NCBI GenBank assembly: GCA_035518375.1
Contig: DATIXQ010000011.1
Span: 1 to 14,160, forward strand
DNA length: 14,160 bases
Source of the DNA: DATJLY01 sp035518375
Lineage (GTDB): Bacteria; Pseudomonadota; Alphaproteobacteria; ATCC43930; CGMCC-115725
Direction: 5' to 3'
The notes under the pieces are model-generated. The model did no database searches. It worked only from the letters and a program-made list of their open reading frames with translations, and had not been told where the DNA came from. Below are positions 1 through 7,111 of this stretch, piece after piece. Positions within the stretch are counted from its first letter, which is position 1. Every line of letters begins with the position of its first letter. A program made the translations under genes and the position numbers.

Positions 1-641
1 CAAGCCAGGTACTTGCTGCAATCGTCGGCACGTTGAGTGGCATCACCCTCGTCGCGGCGCCCCTGGTCATGGCGCTCTGGACGCGCGGTCACATTTCCTA
101 CGACCCCTATCTCGCGCTGATCCTCGTCGGCGAGACGGCGATCTGCGCGCCGGCACAGGTGGCTTATACGCTCCTCTGGTATGGCGGATTTCCCCGCCCG
201 CTCAACAAAGCGCTCGTCGCCTCGACCGCTCTGGCGATGGGCGCTGCCGCCGCCCTTGCGCCTTGGTTCGGCGCGCGCGGCGTCGCGGCTGGAATCGGCT
301 TCGGAGAGATAACGGGGATCGCCATCTATCTCTCGCTGCTGGCCGACCGGGTGGTCGCGCGGCCGCGGGGCACCGGGCTCCTGCGCAACCTTAGGACCGC
401 GCTTCTCTCCTTCGCCGGGAGCACGGCTGCCGCCTTCGTGCTCGCGCGCCTTATCGACCCGCGCGGCTGGATCGGCCTCATCGAGCTCGGCGCGGCCTTT
501 GCCGCCGTCGCGGCGATCGGTGCATACGCGTTCGTGCTCGACCGGCCGCAACGCGCGCGCGTGACGGCCACGGCCGCCTCTCTCGTGCGCGCAAGCCTGC
601 GCAACCCCACGGTTTGCGCCAATAAGGCGAAGGACACGTAG
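1..641 (+). CDS. Polysaccharide flippase-like membrane protein, C-terminal part (5' end cut by window)
   Basis: The reading frame is open from base 3 and ends at TAG 639-641, so about 212 C-terminal residues are visible and the start lies to the left. The visible part is almost entirely hydrophobic, with about six membrane segments separated by short basic loops (for example the segments beginning GITLVAAPLV, YLALILVGET and WIGLIELGAAF). It ends in a basic, soluble tail of about 35 residues. This pattern, and its position beside a methyltransferase, glycosyltransferase and Wzc-like kinase, fits the C-terminal half of a Wzx/MATE-like lipid-linked polysaccharide transporter, which would move undecaprenyl-linked repeat units across the inner membrane. 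No sequence motif proves the substrate, so another multi-pass polysaccharide protein is possible. The methyltransferase follows after 56 bp on the same strand and may share its transcript. Confidence 0.68.
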   Translation, partial: SQVLAAIVGTLSGITLVAAPLVMALWTRGHISYDPYLALILVGETAICAPAQVAYTLLWYGGFPRPLNKALVASTALAMGAAAALAPWFGARGVAAGIGFGEITGIAIYLSLLADRVVARPRGTGLLRNLRTALLSFAGSTAAAFVLARLIDPRGWIGLIELGAAFAAVAAIGAYAFVLDRPQRARVTATAASLVRASLRNPTVCANKAKDT

Positions 642-697
642 GGCTGGGAACGGATTGCTCCCATGCGACGTTTCCCGCCGGGGTCGCAGGGGTCGCC

Positions 698-1513
698 ATG
701 GAATCTCGATCGCCGGTCGCACCGGCCACGTCCTATGCGCCGGGCGCCGCCGTCAAGCCCCGGACCGAGCGTGCGGTAGCAAAGCGCTTTTCCGAAATGC
801 AGGTCGCCGGCTTCACGCGGCTCGATGGCGCGATGAATTTTTTCGGCTTCGTCAACGCGCTGCTTCATCCGGGCATGACCGTCGTCGATTTCGGCGCCGG
901 TCGCGGAAACGCTTCGGAATATCCGGAGTCACCCTATCGATCGGCGTACTGCAGTCTCCGCGGCAAGGCCGCGAAGGTCATCGGGATCGACATAGATCCG
1001 ATCGTGCAGCAGAACCCCTCGGTCGATGAGGCAATCGTCATTGCTCCGGGCGGCGTCATCCCGCTCGATGACGGCAATGTTGATCTCGTCGTCTCGCTGT
1101 CGACCTTCGAACACATCACTGATCCCGAGCCCTTGCAGCGGGAACTGTTTCGCATTTTGAAACCGGGCGGATGGGTCTGCGCCGTGACGCCAAATCGATA
1201 CGGATATCTGGCAATAGGGGCGCGGATCGTGCCCAACAGCCTGCACAAGCGCGTACTGAGGTGGATGCAGCCGCAGAGGCCCTCGATCGACGTTTTCCCC
1301 ACTGTCTATAAACTGAACACGAAATCCGCCATCAGGCGCTACTTCGGCGCGGATGATTGGGACTTGTTCATGTTTCCGTGGAACGGCGAGCCTTGCTACA
1401 TGGAAGACAACCGGGCGGCCGTATCGCTGCTCGCGCTTGCGGGGAAACATTTCCCTGACAGCATGCTTTCGCACTGGCACATTTTCCTGCGCAAGCGGCA
1501 TCGCGCCGCATAG
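698..1513 (+). CDS. Class I SAM-dependent methyltransferase
   Basis: This 271-residue cytoplasmic protein probably transfers a methyl group from S-adenosylmethionine, perhaps to a sugar or lipid-linked intermediate of the polysaccharide locus. Motif I is VVDFGAGRG (residues 62-70), followed after an unusually long stretch by the acidic strand-2 end GIDID (96-100). The post-motif region has SLSTFEHITDPE (133-144) and LKPGGW (154-159), typical of Methyltransf_11-type enzymes. ATG 698 is preceded by AGGGG about 5 bases upstream and by a non-conserved N-terminus of about 30 residues. The gene looks less GC-rich than its neighbours, with several AT-rich codons in the second half, which could mean separate acquisition. 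The substrate cannot be read from the sequence. It converges with the beta-helix gene, 28 bp away. Confidence 0.85.
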   Translation: MESRSPVAPATSYAPGAAVKPRTERAVAKRFSEMQVAGFTRLDGAMNFFGFVNALLHPGMTVVDFGAGRGNASEYPESPYRSAYCSLRGKAAKVIGIDIDPIVQQNPSVDEAIVIAPGGVIPLDDGNVDLVVSLSTFEHITDPEPLQRELFRILKPGGWVCAVTPNRYGYLAIGARIVPNSLHKRVLRWMQPQRPSIDVFPTVYKLNTKSAIRRYFGADDWDLFMFPWNGEPCYMEDNRAAVSLLALAGKHFPDSMLSHWHIFLRKRHRAA

Positions 1514-1518
1514 GCGGC

Positions 1519-1541
1519 CCCCGGCTCGCTCGGCGCCGGGG
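1519..1541. terminator. Candidate bidirectional terminator hairpin
   Basis: Arms CCCCGGC (1519-1525) and GCCGGGG (1535-1541) form a perfect 7 bp GC stem with a 9-base loop, filling most of the 28 bp between two convergent stop codons. No T-run follows on either strand, so a classical rho-independent terminator is not shown. The position argues for a transcript end or a roadblock serving both genes. Confidence 0.4.
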
Positions 1542-2978
1542 TCAATCCGACGGAGAGAGCGCCTTCGCCGGGATGACGAAGCCTGGCGGGCCCCACCCGC
1601 CCGCGATCGGGTGGAAGCTCAGCAAACTGAAGACGGGGCTTTCGCCTTCGATCTGATAGCGCCATCCGGTGAGACGCGGGTTCTGGATCAGCGGATGCGC
1701 GTCGCTTGCAAGATTGCCGCGCACGTTCACGTGGCCGCCCGCAGAGTTGTAATAGACGTTGTTGGCGATCGTCCAATCGGATGCGCTGGTGTTCGAGTAG
1801 AAACTGAGCCCGGTAACTCCCGAAAACGCCGTAGACTCGGTTCCGGCGTAGCTCGATATCACGATGTTGTTGGTGAACCGATCACCCGAGTGATCGACCT
1901 GCGGCACGACGGAGAAATCATACCAGCCGAGCGCGGTCCAGACCCGCCCGGTCGCGCCCAGATCGATGATGTTGTTGGTGACGACGTTGTGCCCGCCATC
2001 GACCGCAATCGCGGCATTGCCGTCATATTGGCCTTGCGCGCCCGGCGCGCCCGGCGGCCCGATGATGTTGCCGGTGACGGTGACGTTCGAGGCATGGTCG
2101 TCGAGATAGATGCCGTTGCCGCCCCCGGTGCCGGGGCCGCTGTAACTTGCGACGTAGTTGTTCTCGATGAGCACGCGGCTCCGCGAGCCGGAATGCATGC
2201 CCACATAGATCGCCCCGGAATCGTTCATGCGCTCGACGGTGTTGAGCACGACGTTGCCGGCGATGACGGTGCCGTCGACGCTCGTATCGCGGTTCGCACT
2301 GTAGGCGTTGACGTCAATTCCCATGCTGCCGAGGTCGTGCACGTAGTTGTTCGCGATGAGCGTGTTGGGGGCGCCGTCCTGGGTGAAGACCGCCGCCGCA
2401 TTCCACTGCGTCAGCGCATTGTGGCCGATGTCGCAGTTGATAACCGCGTTGCCCGAGGCGACGGGGAGACCAAACGTCGAGCCGCCCTCGATGTCCACGC
2501 CAACGGCCTGGAAGTTCTCGAGCTTCAGCCCGTTGATCGTGATGTTCGAGCCGCCACGGATCAGGATCAGGTCGTAGAGCCCGCGGCCTCCGGCTGACGA
2601 GCCGCCATCGAGGATCGCCGAATTGACGCCATTTGGCGGGTGGTAGGCCCAATGCTCGCCGTTGTCCGCCGCGGTCAGCGTCAAAGTGCTCCTGAGCTTG
2701 TAAGTGCCGGCCTCGATGTAAGTCGTCTTGATCGAACTCTTCTCCATCGCCGCTTGCGCGCGGCCGAGCGTGGCGAAGGGCGCGGCGAGCGTGCCGGGGT
2801 TGCGGTCGTTGCCGGCGGGCGAGACATAGTAGCCGGCGCCCGAAGGCGGCGGGCCGTGCCCGGTGCCCGGATTCGTGCTGCCGCCGCCCGCCGCGGCTGT
2901 CTCATTGCCTGCGAGCGCGCCGCTCCCGACCGTGAGAGCCAAAAAAACGACTGCGCACCCAATGAAAAGGGCACGCAA
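1542..2978 (-). CDS. Secreted right-handed parallel beta-helix protein (pectate lyase-like fold)
   Basis: The 478-residue product starts with a signal peptide (hydrophobic core about residues 4-20, likely cleavage after ALA at 21-23). A Gly/Pro/Ser-rich linker (24-49) and a DUF1565-like opening YYVSPAGNDRNPGT (50-63) follow. From about residue 85 to 430 there are successive short beta-strand rungs with Asn ladders (for example ITINGLKLENF, NTLIANNYVHDLG, VLIENNYVASY, VTVTGNIIG), the signature of a right-handed beta-helix. Members of this fold include polysaccharide lyases, hydrolases and C5-epimerases, so its likely role is to cut or modify the exopolysaccharide outside the cytoplasm; no catalytic site can be assigned by eye. 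The only start giving a full signal peptide is TTG at 2978, with a weak AGGCGAG-like ribosome site. It is probably the last gene of the Wzc and glycosyltransferase operon, after a 162 bp gap. Confidence 0.82.
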   Translation of the reverse strand: MRALFIGCAVVFLALTVGSGALAGNETAAAGGGSTNPGTGHGPPPSGAGYYVSPAGNDRNPGTLAAPFATLGRAQAAMEKSSIKTTYIEAGTYKLRSTLTLTAADNGEHWAYHPPNGVNSAILDGGSSAGGRGLYDLILIRGGSNITINGLKLENFQAVGVDIEGGSTFGLPVASGNAVINCDIGHNALTQWNAAAVFTQDGAPNTLIANNYVHDLGSMGIDVNAYSANRDTSVDGTVIAGNVVLNTVERMNDSGAIYVGMHSGSRSRVLIENNYVASYSGPGTGGGNGIYLDDHASNVTVTGNIIGPPGAPGAQGQYDGNAAIAVDGGHNVVTNNIIDLGATGRVWTALGWYDFSVVPQVDHSGDRFTNNIVISSYAGTESTAFSGVTGLSFYSNTSASDWTIANNVYYNSAGGHVNVRGNLASDAHPLIQNPRLTGWRYQIEGESPVFSLLSFHPIAGGWGPPGFVIPAKALSPSD

Positions 2979-3140
2979 ATCCGCTCGCCTGCGAGGCTGT
3001 AGGGGGCGGCTAGACGCAAGGCTATGTGCAGGCCGGGTCGAGGACAGGTCGGGCCTCCTCTCGCTGCATCCTCCGCACGGGTTGCAACTTCGAACGCGCC
3101 GGTCCGAACTTGGACACAGGGGGGCGCGAGCGCCGACGCC

Positions 3141-4103
3141 TCAAGCGCGCGCGCGATGGAGGCGGAGCGCGTAGACGAGATGCACGAACAGGATGCGCGG
3201 CCGCAACAGGCCGGCGTTCCACGAACGCCGCAACTGCGCGCCCGCGCGCCGCCAGTGGCCTGCGTGCGCCAGCACGACCGCGGCCCGCAGCGCGTTGAAG
3301 CCAAGCTTCATCTCGAAATAGCGCTTGTCGCGCGTAAGCGTGCGGTCATTCAGCAGCCGGCTCCAGTACAGCATTGCGTCGTGCGCGTTCTGGAGCTTCT
3401 GCTCGCTCGCAGCGAGGCTCGCGGTAAGCGAGCCGCGGTGATAGCGATAAGAGGAGAGCCGCCGCGGTACGTAGTAGCACGGCCTGCCCGTGCGCACGGC
3501 GAGATATGAGATATAGAAGTCGGCACCGAAGCGGAGCGCGCGCGGCAGCGCTTCCCAATCGAAGGCGGTTCGGCGAAGCACCGCACCCGAGACGATGCAA
3601 ATGGCGCGATGGACGAGCGCGATCCGGTCGAACGGGAATTGCACGCCTTCGCGCAGGCGGTCGCGGCCGAAGCGGCGCGTCACCTTGTCGGCCATCGCGG
3701 CGTCGGGCCGACTGTCGTCGTCCATGATGCCATGGTCGCAGAAGGCGAGGACGAGCGCCGGGTCTTCCTCCAGCGGCCGGATGAGCGTCGCGAGGAATTC
3801 GGGCTCCCACCGATCGTCGTCGCCCAGAATTGCGACATACTTGCCGCGGCATCGCGCGAGCCCGGCCATGATGTTGCGCGTGACGCCGACATTCTCGCTG
3901 TTGCGGTAGAGCACGATGCGCGGATCGGCGAAGCTCGCGACGATCGGCGCCGGATCGGCCGGGCTTGCATTGTCGTGGACGACGACTTCGATGTTGCGCC
4001 AGCTTTGCGCCACGACGCTCGCGAGCGTCTCGCGCAGATAGCGCGGCCGGTCGAAGGTCGGGACGAGGACGCTAACGAGCGGATCCTCGGCCGGCTCGCT
4101 CAC
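3141..4103 (-). CDS. Family 2 glycosyltransferase (GT-A fold)
   Basis: This 320-residue protein should transfer a sugar from a nucleotide-sugar donor to a growing polysaccharide repeat unit at the cytoplasmic membrane face. The N-terminal nucleotide-binding strand is VSVLVPTFDRPRYLRETLASV (residues 10-30), followed by NIEVVVHDNASPAD (37-50) and the central NVGVTRN (71-77). The metal-binding motif is AILGDDDRW (91-99). A large Arg-rich C-terminal region without clear membrane helices completes it, at a normal length for GT2 enzymes. It starts with GTG at 4103, and its first four bases GTGA contain the stop codon of the Wzc-like gene. AAGGA lies 9 bases upstream, inside the last codons of that gene, so translation of the two is probably coupled. 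Donor and acceptor cannot be predicted. Confidence 0.9.
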   Translation of the reverse strand: MSEPAEDPLVSVLVPTFDRPRYLRETLASVVAQSWRNIEVVVHDNASPADPAPIVASFADPRIVLYRNSENVGVTRNIMAGLARCRGKYVAILGDDDRWEPEFLATLIRPLEEDPALVLAFCDHGIMDDDSRPDAAMADKVTRRFGRDRLREGVQFPFDRIALVHRAICIVSGAVLRRTAFDWEALPRALRFGADFYISYLAVRTGRPCYYVPRRLSSYRYHRGSLTASLAASEQKLQNAHDAMLYWSRLLNDRTLTRDKRYFEMKLGFNALRAAVVLAHAGHWRRAGAQLRRSWNAGLLRPRILFVHLVYALRLHRARA

Positions 4104-6409
4104 CGATAATATTCCTTCAGCTGGCCGGAATAGAGGACCGAGTCGTAGAACCCGTCCTTGGCGTGCGCCTTCATGTCGACCGCGGTCAACACCGCGCCGG
4201 CGACGAAGCCGCCTGCCTCATCGAGCTGTTGCAACGCCGCTGCCGCGACGCGGCGCGAGGTCGAGGCCCAGCGCACGACGAACACGGTCTTGTCGGCGAG
4301 CATCGACAGGACCCGCGTGTCGGGAAGAGCAAGGACCGGTGCCGAATCGATGACGACGAGCTCATACTGTTCGCCCAAGCCGCGCAGGAGCTGCTTGAAC
4401 CGCTCCGAGGAGAGCAGATTGGGCGGCACGGTCGGCAGCTCGCCGGCCGCGATCACATCGACGCCGCTGAGCGCGTGGCGCTGCAGGATCTCGTCGAACG
4501 ACACGCGGTCGAGCAGCCAATCGACAAGGCCCGGCTTCGCCGCCGCCGTCGCCAGGCGATGGATCGTCGGGCGGCGCAGGTCGGCATCCACCACCACCAC
4601 CTTCTGTCCATAGCGCGCCGAGATCTCGGCAAGCGAGACGGACAGTGTCGATTTGCCCTCGCCCGGAAGCGAGGACGTCACCAGCACGACGCGCGGCCGC
4701 TGATCGACGTCGGTCAGCATCAGGTTCGTGTGAATCGTGCGGATCGCCTCGGAATAGCTCGACATCGGGCGATCGATGACCTCGCGTGCGAGCTTGCCGC
4801 GGCCAAGGCCCTGCGGCGCCGGTACCATGCCCAAGGCATGGACGTGCAGGAGGCTCTTCAGCTGCTCCATGCTGCGCACGCCGACGTCGAGATACTGGAA
4901 CACGAGCGCGAGGATGACGCCCAGCATGAAGCTTGCGGCGGCGCAGAGCAGCGACAGCACGAGAGTCTGCGGGAAGCTCGGCAGAAGCGGCACCGACGCG
5001 CGCGACAGAACTTCGGCGTCGGGCTGCTGGAAGCTGTCCTGGCTCTGCGTCTGCTTGAACTGATTGAGGAAATTTTGATAGAGCGTCTTGTCGGCATCGG
5101 CCTGGCGCTGGAGGTCGTGGAGCTGCACCTCGGCGATATCGTTCCGTGCCGCATCCGTCTTTATCTTGCCGAGCAGGTTGTTGAGCTGCTGCTCGCGCGC
5201 CTGCTGTGTTGCCACTTCGTTGCGCAGTGCATCGACGACGCGGCCTACCTCGGCCTGGATCCTGGAGCGGATCTCGGCAACCTCGGCATGCGCGCTGATG
5301 ACGCGCGGATACTTGTCGCCGAACTGGCCGCTGAGGTCGGCGGCGCGGCGCTCGGCATCGGCCTCCTGCCCGCGCAGGTTCTGGATCGTCGGCGACTGCA
5401 GTACCTCCATGATGCTGTCGTTGTTGACCGCGTTGACCGTCGCGCTGCCGCCCTTTGTGGCGCCGGAGCGTTGCAGCTCGGCGAGGCGCGACTGCGCCTC
5501 GAGCACTTTCGTGTGGGCGGTAATCGCATCGGCCGAGATCTGCGACATCTGCTGCATCGCGAGCGTCATGCCCTCGGTGCCCGGCACGGTCGGGTTCTGC
5601 GCCTGGAGCAGTCCATTCTCATTACGGAACTTCTCGACCGCGTTGTCCGACACCTGCACTTCCTGGCGCAGCGTGTTGAGGCGGTCGGCGAGCCACACGT
5701 TGGCGCGTTTCGTCGCCTCGAATTTGGCGTCGAGGCCGGCGACGATATAGTTGTCGGCGATCGTGTTGGCGACCTTCGCCGCGGTGTCCGGGTTCTTCGA
5801 TTCGAAGGAGATGACGATGATGCGCGAGTGGCCATCGTTGCTCACGCGCAGATGATCATCGAGCGCGGTGACGATCTTTGTCATCTCGTCCCCGCCGGAG
5901 CCCTCAGCGCCTTCGGTCTTCGTGTCGCTTGCGCCGAAAAGCCAGGATTGCGGGATGATGTGCTGGGCGCTCATGATCCGCTGGAATGCAGTCTGCGGAC
6001 GCAGCGCCTCATTGAACTCGGGATCGTTCTGGAGGTTGAGTTTCGTGATGGTTTCCTCGGCGATCTTGCGCGACCGGATGACGCCGATCTCGGTCGCCAT
6101 CGGTCCGCTGACGTCGCCGCCGTTGCGCAGGTCCGTGATGAGGTCCTGGAGATCGCCGACCTTGACGTGATCGACGCCAACGAGAACCTGCGCCGAGGCC
6201 GTGTATTCGGGCGTGAGCGTGCGGATGACGACGATGGAGAGTGCGGTCAGCAGCACCGTGGTCCAGAACACGGCGCCGCGCCAGCGCCACACCGCGCCCC
6301 AGAAATTGCGCAGGTTGGCGTTGTCAAGCGCGCCGGCGAGGAAGCTCGTGTCTGTCGCGCGCCGCGGCGCGATGCCGTTCGGGGCTGAGGCCGGGGTCGG
6401 TAAATCCAT
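4100..6409 (-). CDS. Wzc/ExoP-like polysaccharide co-polymerase with tyrosine autokinase domain
   Basis: This 769-residue inner membrane protein controls polysaccharide chain length and export and autophosphorylates on tyrosine. The first membrane helix is about residues 47-64, followed by a Wzz domain (about 65-170). A long helical, coiled-coil periplasmic region runs to about 460, then a Pro-rich PLLPSFP (474-480) and a second helix (483-505). The cytoplasmic BY-kinase has Walker A SSLPGEGKST (579-588), Walker A' VVVVDADLRRP (604-614) and Walker B VVIDSAP (685-691). Four tyrosines close the protein (755, 760, 767, 768), a short version of the usual C-terminal cluster. I chose ATG 6409 because AAGGA lies about 9 bases upstream and the sequence before it (up to 6763) reads as low-complexity Arg/Gly. 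Fusion of both domains in one chain matches ExoP-type proteins. It heads the - strand operon with the glycosyltransferase. Confidence 0.93.
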   Translation of the reverse strand: MDLPTPASAPNGIAPRRATDTSFLAGALDNANLRNFWGAVWRWRGAVFWTTVLLTALSIVVIRTLTPEYTASAQVLVGVDHVKVGDLQDLITDLRNGGDVSGPMATEIGVIRSRKIAEETITKLNLQNDPEFNEALRPQTAFQRIMSAQHIIPQSWLFGASDTKTEGAEGSGGDEMTKIVTALDDHLRVSNDGHSRIIVISFESKNPDTAAKVANTIADNYIVAGLDAKFEATKRANVWLADRLNTLRQEVQVSDNAVEKFRNENGLLQAQNPTVPGTEGMTLAMQQMSQISADAITAHTKVLEAQSRLAELQRSGATKGGSATVNAVNNDSIMEVLQSPTIQNLRGQEADAERRAADLSGQFGDKYPRVISAHAEVAEIRSRIQAEVGRVVDALRNEVATQQAREQQLNNLLGKIKTDAARNDIAEVQLHDLQRQADADKTLYQNFLNQFKQTQSQDSFQQPDAEVLSRASVPLLPSFPQTLVLSLLCAAASFMLGVILALVFQYLDVGVRSMEQLKSLLHVHALGMVPAPQGLGRGKLAREVIDRPMSSYSEAIRTIHTNLMLTDVDQRPRVVLVTSSLPGEGKSTLSVSLAEISARYGQKVVVVDADLRRPTIHRLATAAAKPGLVDWLLDRVSFDEILQRHALSGVDVIAAGELPTVPPNLLSSERFKQLLRGLGEQYELVVIDSAPVLALPDTRVLSMLADKTVFVVRWASTSRRVAAAALQQLDEAGGFVAGAVLTAVDMKAHAKDGFYDSVLYSGQLKEYYR

Positions 6410-6661
6410 CTCGTCCGTCCTTGGCTGCCACAGGGCAAACGCCCGGCCGCGCCCGGGCGCGCCTCTCGCAAAAGGAGCGCCCTCGCCCCCAAGCCTTGCG
6501 CGGTGACCCAGAAAAACGGCGACCGATACCCAAAGTTCCGCCGTGGGGTCCGCCACACGCGGCCCGGTAGCAGGCCCGGCTCGCGCTCCTCGCGCGGCGC
6601 GGAACCATGAGTGGCGCCAGGGGTTGCATCCCTCAGCGCCGCCCGTCACAGTTCCCGGGCG
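6410..6661. other. Intergenic segment between divergent wzc-like and acidic-protein genes, with GC-rich inverted repeats
   Basis: This 252 bp gap must carry both divergent promoters, but I could not pick a convincing -35/-10 pair on either strand. Close to the Wzc start are three short GC-rich inverted repeats: GGGC/GCCC around AAAC (6433-6444), GCCCGG/CCGGGC (6441-6446 and 6453-6458), and GGGCGC/GCGCCC (6455-6460 and 6477-6482). If transcribed, these would form a structured leader ahead of the kinase gene. Confidence 0.4.
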
Positions 6662-7111
6662 ATGTCCGAAACCCGGCCCTTTGCCATCCCCCCGCGGGTG
6701 CCCGCGGTCGAGCCCGAGCTCTTGGCGTCGGCGATCTTCCTCTTCGGCGAGTACCTGGCCCAACTCGCCGCCGAGAACCCGGCTGGCGGCGACGAGGATT
6801 CGGACGAGGACGAGGACGAAGGGCGGGAGATCGATACCGCCGTGGTGCTCGATCTCTTCACCGAGGAGCTTGGCACGAGCGTGCCGGTCACCTTGACGCT
6901 CTACATGCGCGTGACCGCGCTCTATCGTCTGCTCGCGGCGAGCCCGTCCCTGGCCCGGCGCGCGATCGAGGATCCCGAGAATGGCGGCACGCTGACGGAG
7001 GATGCGCTCCTCGCGGCGGCGCGCCTCGACCTCAACGTCACGCGCGAGGGTGAGGAGGGCACCGCCGACTTCGACCCGCGCCAGTTCCGCGAGGCGCTGA
7101 GCGAGACTTAG
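6662..7111 (+). CDS. Hypothetical acidic protein
   Basis: I do not recognise this 149-residue protein. It has no signal peptide or membrane helix and is probably cytoplasmic. Two largely helical parts flank a low-complexity acidic run of Asp/Glu/Ser at about residues 44-53 (DEDSDEDEDEG). The N-terminal part includes LLASAIFLFGEYLAQLAAENP, and the C-terminal part has regular amphipathic segments (ALYRLLAASPSLARRAIEDP and LTEDALLAAARLDL). Codon use and composition look like those of a real gene, not a shadow frame. ATG 6662 is chosen because the protein reads sensibly from there; the ribosome site is weak, and an in-frame GTG at 6611 would add 17 poorly ordered residues. It is divergent from the Wzc-like gene. 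Its TAG overlaps the stop of the efflux pump gene on the other strand (shared bases 7108-7111). Confidence 0.65.
   Translation: MSETRPFAIPPRVPAVEPELLASAIFLFGEYLAQLAAENPAGGDEDSDEDEDEGREIDTAVVLDLFTEELGTSVPVTLTLYMRVTALYRLLAASPSLARRAIEDPENGGTLTEDALLAAARLDLNVTREGEEGTADFDPRQFREALSET

Noticed and set aside
1353..2597. Open frame overlapping the methyltransferase end and antisense to the beta-helix gene
   Set aside because: It crosses a gene boundary, has no recognisable motif and is antisense to a gene with clear signal peptide and repeats.
4163..6388. Very long open frame on the + strand opposite the Wzc-like gene
   Set aside because: The protein is Arg/His/Asp-rich with no domain pattern and is the antisense shadow of a strongly recognised gene; GC-rich third positions keep such frames open.
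6410..6763. N-terminal extension of the Wzc-like protein by 118 residues
   Set aside because: The extra sequence is Arg/Gly low complexity, overlaps the acidic protein gene, and a good ribosome site precedes ATG 6409.
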